Source: Symbiodinium natans
Lineage: Eukaryota > Sar > Dinophyceae > Suessiales > Symbiodiniaceae
Assembly: GCA_905221605.1 (NCBI GenBank)
Contig: CAJNDS010000702.1
Location: 140,001 to 152,500, forward strand
Reading direction: 5' to 3'
DNA: 12,500 nt
Within the stretch, counting starts at the first letter, position 1. Every line of letters begins with the position of its first letter. Both the position numbers and the translations under genes were made by a program. Below are positions 1-7,700 of this stretch, piece by piece. The notes below the pieces were generated by a model that saw only the letters and a program-made list of their open reading frames with translations, did not search any database and was not told the origin of the DNA.

Positions 1-154
1 ACTACTGCTATCACTGCTTTTACTATACTACTGCTACTGCTACTCCTACGACTTCTACTACTACAGAAGCTTGAGACAGCACGATGCCAGCAGTACCAGT
101 TAGCAGTAGTACTGAGTACTACTAGTAGTAGAGTCAGCCCCTGCCAGGAAAACC

Positions 155-203
155 CTGTAAGCTAGAAGCAAATTTACTGCGTTAGTAAAGTCTACCTGGC
201 TTG
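155..203 (+). repeat. 48-bp dispersed unit, copy 1
   Basis: This is a forward copy of a unit with approximate consensus GCAAGCTAGAAGCAAATTT, then a variable CTGACGCGA-like middle, then GTAAAGTGTATCTGGCTTG. It is the most diverged of six copies and sits between two (CTA)n blocks. Confidence 0.6.
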
Positions 204-770
204 TCGTTTTAATCTGATCTAAGAACATATTCACTAGGCTACTAAAACTACTTTTGCTATTACTGCTATTAGTACAATTTACTAAATTATTATAATTACT
301 ACTACTAGTAGTACTACTGATACTACAATTACTACTGCTCGCATTACCGCTACCACTACTACCACGACAATTACGACTAATAATATTGTTAACTAGTAAG
401 TATTACTGCTACTATTACTACCACTACTGCTATTACTACTACTACTATTATACTACTATTTCTATTCATTAAATTCTTATTATTATTATTAACTACTGAC
501 TACGACTACTGCTACTACTACTACTACCAATACTATTATTCCGATTATTACGACTGCTACTACTGCTGCTGCTTCTACTATTACCATTACTATAGACTAT
601 TAGTAGTACTTTTACTACTACTATTATTACGACGAATACTAAGCTACTACTATTAATACTACTACTACTACGACTACTACTACGATTACTACTACTACTA
701 CTACTACTACTACTGGTGCGATTAGTACTATTACTACTACGACGACTACGATTACTACGACTACTCAAAT

Positions 771-820
771 GTGAGCCAGATACACTTTTCTGACGCGCAA
801 AATTTGCTTCTGGCTTGCAA
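771..820 (-). repeat. 48-bp dispersed unit, copy 2 (inverted)
   Basis: This is the reverse complement of the unit at 1046-1092. Together the two copies form inverted repeats flanking the purest (CTA)n run. The similarity continues outward into a CAATTGTAATC-like stretch next to the GCAAG end. Confidence 0.75.
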
Positions 821-875
821 GATTACAATTGAGGGCAGTGACTCTACCACTTTACTACTACTACTACTACTGCTG

Positions 876-939
<64 letters not shown>

Positions 940-1045
940 GACTCTTACTACTGCGACAACGACGACGACTACTACCACAACTACAACAACTACTATTACT
1001 ACCACCACTACTGCTTGTAGTCCTACTACCACCAGTTGCAATCCC

Positions 1046-1092
1046 GCAAGCTGGAAGCAAATTTCTGACGCGAGTAAAGTGTATCAGGCTTG
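1046..1092 (+). repeat. 48-bp dispersed unit, copy 3
   Basis: This forward copy is the right-hand partner of copy 2. Most of it is also the outermost part of the left arm of the large inverted repeat 1058-1399, so it takes part in two nested palindromic arrangements. Confidence 0.75.
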
Positions 1093-1399
1093 TGTAGTGC
1101 TAGTCAGTACTAGTAATAATAGCAACCCCTTCAATTATGGCGCAAGCTAGAATTAAATTTTTACAGCCAGTAAAGTGTATTTGCCTTATTCGCTTGGTTC
1201 TAGTATTGCTTTGGGTTACTAATAATCCTACTACTAGCAAACCAAAACAATACTAGAACCAAGCGAATAAGGGCAGATGCACTTTACTGGCTGTAAAAAT
1301 TTAATTCTAGCTTGCGCCATAATTGAAGGGGTTGCTATTATTACTAGTACTGACTAGCACTACACAAGCCTGATACACTTTACTCGCGTCAGAAATTTG
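1058..1399. mobile_element. Fold-back (MITE-like) element, ~160-bp inverted arms
   Basis: The left arm (1058-1217) and right arm (about 1239-1399) are reverse complements over roughly 160 bp. I find only a few substitutions and one 1-base gap near 1184/1271. The loop of about 21 bp holds a CTACTA remnant. Each arm contains two tandem copies of the 48-bp unit (1046-1092 and 1141-1187 on the left; about 1269-1316 and 1366-1400 on the right). No coding capacity is visible, which fits a non-autonomous fold-back element or a recent inverted duplication. Target-site duplications are not obvious. The element ends just before the first recognisable exon of gene A, so it probably lies in a gene A intron. 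Confidence 0.8.
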
Positions 1400-1406
1400 T
1401 GGCAAG

Positions 1407-4257
1407 GTCAAGGGAACCGGTTTCAAGGAGGTCTGGGTGGAGAAGAATGCCGAGCATTGCCTCCAGCGAGAAGGCTTGTATGAAGCTGGCGGCAACCTAG
1501 CTTGGGCGACGCTTCGGTCTCCGGGGCCTTTTGCAGTGGACAGACCATCCCTACAAGACGTGCTTGGCCTCAAGGAGAGACTCTTCGGTCTGGGCCTCGA
1601 CCGACTGATTTTTCCAGGGGGGCCAGTGGCTTGCTACAGCCCTTGCCGGCCTGTGGACCTGCAGTGTCCGCAAGGTCTCGCTTTGGTGGGAAACCCAACA
1701 CTGGTCTGTGCCTTCTGGGTAGCCATGGCTGAGTGCGCCAAGGAGAATGACGCAACGGGTCTCCGCACGATGCTTGAGTGCTGCTTGACAACCACCCTTC
1801 AGGTCTACTGCCCGTCCTTGACTATGACTCAGCCCGAGTTCACGGTGAGGCTGGCGACAAGGGCCTTGAAACTGTCGGAAAGCCTGAAGGCGGAGGTCCT
1901 GGTCTCGGATTCTTTTCTGTTGTTCACAGAAAAGTTGTATATCATCTTGGGGAGGTCTCCGACATGAACCAGGCGGATCAAGTCAAGATGGTCTCAGGTC
2001 TAACAGAGAGGCTTACTTTCAATGGCCAGAAGGTTGACAAGAACATCATCTCCGCTGCGGTCTCGGTCTACAAGGTGAAGGCAAAGTCCCCCGTGTTCTT
2101 GGCCTGGCTCCAGGACTTCACAGACCAACATGGTCAAACTTTGACCCATTCGTCCAAAAAGATGAGGTCTTTGACAAAGCAGGGTCCAGAGATGGCGGAA
2201 TTCTGCATCAAGATGCTTTGCAGCCTCGTGTCTCGGTGTCTTCTCCAGGTCTCAGAGTTGACAGAGGATGTCGTCGAAAAGTATTGCGGCATCATTGCTG
2301 CCATGAAGGCCTTGTTCGACGCACTGGACTCCATTGTGGCCTTGCTGCCTGTGGAAGTGGCCTCTCCGCAGTTCCTCGGCATCTTCAAGATGGTGAAAGA
2401 TCCAGGCCTCTATGACCGCGAGAAAGCAGAAGCCGCAATGTCCAGCCTGGCAGCAGTGGTCCGGCCGGTCTTGATGTTCTGCATCTCTTGCATGGAGAGG
2501 GAGAAGGACATCTCGAGCGAGACGTGCGTAAGTCGTTAGTTATTTTGTTATTAGTCTAACTTGCAATGCCAGCTTCTTCTTTGCTGTCAGGACGACGACT
2601 TCGTCAAGTTGATCAAGGGGAAGCAGAACATTCTGGACGTCATCACATCAGGGGACGACTCGGAGCTGGCCAAGGAATTCCGAAAGGTGACCGCAGGCGA
2701 CGGGGCACGGGAGGTCTAATAATAATAGCCTTGGTCCTGGGTCCTGATATTGTTTTTGAGCAACAGGCCTCTCAGAGCAGCGGAACGCGGTGGCCAAGGT
2801 CCCCCTGGCGGCAATGATGACTGGGTCTTTGGAGGATCTGAACAGCGACATTGCCAAGGCAGAGAAAGCCCGAGCGCTGATCTTGCAGAAGGTGCGTCGC
2901 GTGCGTTCGAAGTGGTCGAAGATTTTTTCCGGCGACCCGGCCTCTATGCCACTCATTAGTTTCGACGGTGAGCCCAATGCTCGCCACCGTCTGTGGCTGG
3001 TTTCTGCAGAATTGGTCTCTCAGGCACCTGCAGCCAACAAGCACCCGGAAGCAGCGCTCGTCATGGACAATGACATGGAGAAGGTCTTCCTCGATAAGTT
3101 GAACTGGGCTGTCAAACAGAGCAGCTTGACAAGACCAGGCTTTGTTTTTAATTTTAAATTTAAAAATAAAATTAATATTAATAAAACTAATAATAACAGG
3201 AAATCCGGTAAAGTTACTTGTGGCTTTGACCAGGCTTCAAGAAAATTACCGGGTCCGGGTATTATTGGCATCAAACGGTTGATTTGGGAGGTTGTTGCTT
3301 GCTGATGCTACCAAGGTCGGAAGGCCTTCGACACTGTTCTGGTCTCGGACGGTCGCTGCCGACGCATGCGTCCCGCCATACAGCAGGCTTGCACCGCTGT
3401 GCCATCTTTCCAGATGCAGGTCTTGTTCAAGGACTCGGACCGCTTCAGTCTGTTGGAGACACAGCAACAGCAGAGCTCTATGGAAGACTACGTTCCCAGA
3501 GATATGGCCTACTGGGTCATCCCGGGCATGGCCTTGCACGAGTATCAGCCACCCTCTCGCGAGGACAGGAAATGCAAGCTTGATAGTAGGAATTCGGTTG
3601 CGTCACTGTTTCATGTTGGTCTCTGCGTCTGACAGTTGAGTGCCTGAGGACAGATACAAGGGCCTCGGAGGCAACCTCGTGTTCACAGGCGTTCCTGCCT
3701 TGGAAACCGCAGACGTGACCCGTGTGAGTTTGGGTGTTTCCAAAAAGTTGTGGCCTGCGCGCGTGGCCCCGACGCCGGACAAGCTCCAGGAAGATGGCCT
3801 CATTGCCTGGTGCAGTTCCGATGTCATGTCTACTCAAGGTCTCCAGGCGATCCTCCGATCTCTACACGCTGCTGCAGTCATGGACTTGACACCAGGGCCA
3901 ACAGCGGCGAAGGTTTGCCTCCAAAACGACATCCCGTACACGGGTCTCATGCATAATGATGAAGGCAAGGAGTGGCTGGAGACACTGCTGGACATGGAGG
4001 CCTTGAAGAGTCTTGGCGCAAGTTATTTTACAGGCAGTCAAGTTAAGTCGTGCTGTTTCGCAGTCCGCAAGTTTGCTTTATGTGAAAGAGCCGCGTGGTC
4101 AAATTGACTTTCTGCCACTGACTGACTGAGGCTGGTCGCTAATTCAAAGGTCACCAAGTTTTATGACGAGGACCTGGCCGAGGAAATTCAGGAGAACTTT
4201 CCTGAGGTCTTTCAAGAACAAGAGGAGCAGCAGAAGGACGAAGATGAGGCAGAATAA
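1407..4257 (+). CDS. Gene A: multi-exon dinoflagellate-type protein, methyltransferase-like C-terminus (5' partial)
   Basis: Exons by phase: 1407-2527, 2591-2696, 2767-3138, 3316-3573, 3641-4017, 4150-4257 (TAA). All five junctions keep frame exactly. The start codon is not seen; 1407 follows a plausible AG acceptor, and the true N-terminus probably lies upstream. The product (about 780 residues visible) begins with several hundred helical, Leu/Ala-rich residues. Later come HRLWLVSAEL (about 2980-3010), FDTVLVSDGR (near 3330), AVMDLTPGPTAAK (DLTPG at 3883-3897), IPYTGL, and an acidic end with NFPEVFQ followed by a Glu/Asp/Gln tail. The hydrophobic-strand plus D-L-T-P-G block, followed by Y-x-G-L, resembles motif I of class I methyltransferases. 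A DLIF-type strand upstream would suit a permuted order. That function is inference only. The first exon needs a one-base frameshift near 1949-1952. Gene B is its tandem paralogue. Confidence 0.75.
1947..1955 (+). other. Apparent -1 frameshift in gene A exon
   Basis: Coding quality is good in one frame up to the LYIILG segment ending at the GGGG run (1949-1952). It then continues in the -1 frame as GEVSDMNQ. Adding one G would restore a single frame. No intron with a length of 2 mod 3 and plausible ends is visible here. The cause could be a real lesion, an assembly indel in a homopolymer, or less likely ribosomal slippage. Confidence 0.65.
2528..2590 (+). other. Gene A intron, GT-AG, 63 bp
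   Basis: It has the only canonical donor (GTAAGT) among the gene A introns placed here, and ends TGTCAG before GAC. It falls between codons (phase 0). A CTAAC at 2556-2560 suits a branch site. The downstream exon reads DDDFVKLIKGK. Confidence 0.8.
2697..2766 (+). other. Gene A intron, GC-AG, 70 bp
   Basis: The donor is CAG|GCGACG and the acceptor is ACAG|GCCTC, phase 1. The five bases CAGGC recur at both junctions. The intron contains TAATAATAATAG at about 2717-2728. Splicing joins FRKVTAG to LSEQRNAVAK. Confidence 0.7.
3139..3315 (+). other. Gene A intron, GC-AG, 177 bp
   Basis: The donor is CCAG|GCTTTG and the acceptor CCAAG|GTCGG, phase 1. Splicing joins SSLTRPG to RKAFDTVLVSDG. The 5' third is very AT-rich (about 3141-3198) and ends in TAATAATAACAGG, in sharp contrast to the GC-rich exons. 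Confidence 0.7.
3574..3640 (+). other. Gene A intron, GC-AG, 67 bp
   Basis: The donor GCAAGC follows AAAT and the acceptor is TTGAG before TG, phase 1. Splicing joins PSREDRK to LPEDRYKGLGG in frame. A CTGAC at 3629-3633, just upstream of the acceptor, could be the branch site. Confidence 0.75.
4018..4149 (+). other. Gene A intron, GC-AG, 132 bp
   Basis: The donor is GCAAGT and the acceptor CAAAG|GTC, phase 0. Splicing joins ALKSLG to VTKFYDEDLAEE. CTGACTGACTGA at 4118-4129 contains two overlapping CTGAC branch-site-like motifs. Reading through the intron would stop the protein early. Confidence 0.8.
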
Positions 4258-4736
4258 ATGCCGGCGTGTTTTTGCAAGCGTGCAGCGCAAGCATGGAACA
4301 GGCTGGCGCGATTTTGGGGCCTCTGAGAGAGTCCAAAGGACTAAGAGTGCATAGTTGGTGAGTGGGCGTGGCGGGTCTGGAAAATGGAACATTGACATTG
4401 GCTTTCTGTGTCAGCTGGGAGCCTGGCCAGTTCCATGGCATTTTGCCAGTCAATGCATCAGAATCACTGAGGCAGGCCTGTGAAAGTTGGATGGCATGGT
4501 GCAGAGGCCTCACAATCCATGGCAAGCTGTGGCTGTGTCATTTAATCTCTGTGGAAGTGCCTGGTGTAGCCCAGATCAAACAAGGTCACCCTTTGGGGTC
4601 GTCGAGCACGTGGGAGAAAACGAGAAGGCGCAGGCACGTGGCCAACCCCTACTCAGAGTGGTTGCCCTGCAAACTGCGTTTCATGAGGTCAGCTTCGCCA
4701 GGCCTTTGTTCAAGCGATTAGCTAGGTGGCCTCTCC
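4258..4736. other. Spacer between genes A and B
   Basis: This covers the presumed 3' UTR of A and upstream region of B. It contains open frames (for example about 4362-4721 and 4487-4849), but their translations resemble no part of A, B or C, and I see no phased introns. I would not call a gene. An AATAAA overlaps the gene A stop region (4253-4258), but dinoflagellates are not known to depend on this signal. Confidence 0.5.
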
Positions 4737-7700
4737 ATGTCGTCAAAGCGAATGCGGTCTCAGCCCAAGGCCTTGCCTGCCAGGAAGGTGAAGTGGCCCA
4801 AACTTTCCGATGTGTCAAGCGTGCCCAAGCCCCGGTGGCCTCCAGATGAAAAAGCTGACCTGTGGCCTTGGCTGGGAAGTGCTGCGCACTGGGTTTCTTG
4901 TTGGCATCCGGGCAGTTATGTAGCTGAGCCTCCAGCAAACAAGATACTTGCAATTGACACAGCGTTGAAAATTGAAGCATCCGAGGTAACCGAGCGGTTG
5001 CCTGACGTCCTGCACAAGATGAAGTTGACCAACAGCGTGATGCCATTGGCCAAGCATCGCCCGTTGCCGATGCGGCCTCAGGCTGCGGGAAGTGTGGAAA
5101 ACACAGGTTGTGTGGAGCCCTGGAACACAGCAAATGCTGGGGCAGCCATGGCAGCGAAGGGCAGCTACAGTGCAGGTGGATGTCTTTTTTGGCTTGCGCT
5201 ACGGGGGCGGCCTCAGGATGATTCCAGCTTCCTTTGGCATTGCGTTTTTTGAAGTTTGCGAAATGAGTAATTGAATATAACATAATGCAAGTGCAGCGTC
5301 AGCGTCGCAGCTTATCTGAGGACCTACCTGTTCCACACTTGACGTTTCAGTCCATCGAAACTTGCCTCACCAAGATGCGCGTGTGGCTGGGCGGCGAAGA
5401 GAAGCATACCAGATAAAACGCATCAATCAGTTTCATCATGCACTGGAACTCGCAGTTGACAACACAGGCATACAGCCCCCCTTCCCTTTTCCCCTCCCAC
5501 TCCCCACCCTTTCCCCTCCCTTCCCACCCTCCCCGCCACCGTGGCCGCGGCTGTGCCGCAGGTCGATCCCTACCTACCTACCTACCTACCTCCCCGCCAC
5601 CTTTTCCCTCCTTTCGTTCTTGCCCGCCCTTTGCCCCTTCCTTTGCGCCCTACCAAGTACTCGCTGGTCCTGCGCCTGTCCAGCTGGTACCAGACACGTT
5701 GGCCTGTGTCTGGGGCATGGTGGAGTGACCGAACACCCGCGAGGTGTTTGGAGGGATGCTTTGAGGCCAACGCTCCCTGCCAGGTATGCCGTGTGAACAC
5801 ATGGCCTGGTGCCTCTGCCATAGATGGTGGGCCTTCTTTCGTTTGTCTTCTCCCCTCCCGACCCCAGGCATCACATATACACCGTGGTCAGTCACACACA
5901 TACGTATACACATAAGGTCCAGGCTCTCGTGTCTATATTTTTAAATAATTAATAATAATAGAATGATTTCCCGATTGTCAGGTGTCAAGGTGGAGTTTTT
6001 CCTACGGCTGTGGTGGCATACACCTGGCAGAATCTGGATGGTGCCTGGCCAGAGGTCCTTTTCCCACTTTCTGCGCACGTGGCCTTGGTGAGTTGGTGGG
6101 CAGCGTGGCCTTAAGCAAGCAAGATTTGTCTTCAGATCGTCCGAGTTTTTGCCAATGTCTATTACTCGCTTTCCAAGTTTGCTTCGCGATGGAGAAGCCC
6201 CTGACTGAGGTCTTGATGTTTGAGGCTTTGCATCTGGAGCTCGCAGAACAGTGTGCGTCGCTGTTCCAAACGGCCTTGAGTGTACAGATGACGGTCTACT
6301 GTGTCGAGCACGACATGAGCAAGCTGCTGCAGCTCAGCCTGCAAAGCTCTAGCTCGAAAGAATGGCAGATGGAACATGATTGGCTGGACTTCTGCAACTT
6401 GATGGAGAGGTGGCTTTCCGCGATGCCGAAGCGCAAACGCAGTGTGCGCAGTGATACCGTCCTTGCTCAGGAGAAGGGCTTCAGCTTTGCTGGTCGTCCA
6501 GCTTCTCGTTGCATGCTTCACGCCATGCAGGTTTGTCTGGAGACCTTCGGGGAGGCATCTCAACAGGCCTTGAATCAGATATCTGATATTATGGGGCGTG
6601 ATTTCCTGGCCAATGAGTACACTAAGCTGATGGCATTGTGTTCGGCTTGTCGGAGATGGTCTTTAGAAGATTCGCTGCCGGCCACACGCCTTCTGACCTT
6701 CGTTTTGCGCCAGCTGCAGATGAGCTTGGCCGTTTCGGCTTCGGATGGGCGCACTGGCGCTGTGCGACACGATTTGGAGATCAAAGTCTGCAGCGTGCCT
6801 TGGCGTTGTCATTTCTAGGTTTTCAGGGCTGTGTCTTGCCTAAGTTTATCATCAGAATCAGTCAGACAATAATAATAAGATTCAAATGACTAAATTGCCG
6901 GTTTCCCTTCAGCTGGAAGGAGTGCGAGTCATGTGGTTTCGTTTGCGACAAGTGCCGAAAAGCTTCCAAGTCTTCGACCGGGAAATCTATGGGTCTTAGC
7001 TTTTTGGCCATTGCATTGCAGAAAGCGCGACTACGTGCCTGGTTGTCCCGCGAGGTCTCCCTGCTGAATGTTTCTTTCGAGAAAAGAAACGCTGTTGTGC
7101 AGGACATCCAGAACGCAGATTTGCCGCAAGAGGTCAAGGAAGCTGAGTCAGCGCCATGGAAGAATATTTTGGGGTCCGGCTATGATGCCGAGATTAGGTC
7201 TGGCAACATGGTGAATGTGCGCGCGAAAGTCCTTGGCCTAATGCAAGAACTGCTGGCGGCACACGGGCTCCAAGGAGCGTTTGGCAACAAGCTCGGGTCT
7301 CAAGCGGAAGAAGCTGAGCAGGAGAAGCAGCGCTGGCTGCAGAAGGCCTCTTGTCACCGGTCTAAGCACGTGAAGTTCGTGGTGCTCAACAAAGCGGCCC
7401 CGACAAAGGCAGATTACGACGCCTGCATGGAAGATTTGCTTCCGGAATGCGCCGCGCCAGGCGAGCTGAACAAGCAACACCGCTTGTTCGTTCTTCAAGT
7501 GGAGCATCTACAGGAAGCAGCAAGGACTCAGGCCTCTTTGCATGCCGAGTTGAAGGAACTGGTGCGATTTGGCATGGCCTGTTGTGCTGGTTCTGGAGAT
7601 CTGCTGCTGGTCTCAGACAGTGGAGACGAGGCCTCTCGGCAGAAAATCCTCCAGGAAATGGAGGTTTGCAAGAGGTTTGGCAATGTGGGAGGCATCACGG

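Larger units (their letters stand above)
1..1040. repeat. Degenerate (CTA/ACT)n microsatellite tract
   Basis: Almost the whole stretch is built from CTA/ACT/TAC triplets with scattered CGA, TTA, CTG and GTA variants. The purest run is about 877-939. Two non-repetitive islands (about 140-250 and 765-845) hold copies of a 48-bp unit described separately. Open frames here on either strand encode only poly-Ser, poly-Leu, poly-Val or poly-Tyr and are by-products of the repeat. I see no gene in it. Confidence 0.95.

Noticed and set aside
493-1041. Open frames encoding poly-Ser, poly-Leu, poly-Tyr and poly-Val
   Set aside because: They arise from reading the CTA repeat in different frames; no non-repetitive coding sequence supports them.
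1437-1439. GTG as start codon of gene A
   Set aside because: The same frame is open and protein-like upstream to the AG at 1406, and eukaryotic genes rarely start at GTG. This looks like an internal exon.
4253-4258. AATAAA at the gene A stop codon as a polyadenylation signal
   Set aside because: It overlaps the stop codon, and dinoflagellate genes are not known to rely on this hexamer.
4487-4849. Possible extra exon or small gene in the A-B spacer
   Set aside because: The frame is open, but it matches no block of A, B or C and no phased splice sites connect it.
5438-5800. Pro-rich open frames over the pyrimidine tract
   Set aside because: The amino acid content follows directly from C/T composition. 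Only the flanking pieces might be exonic, and I could not phase them.
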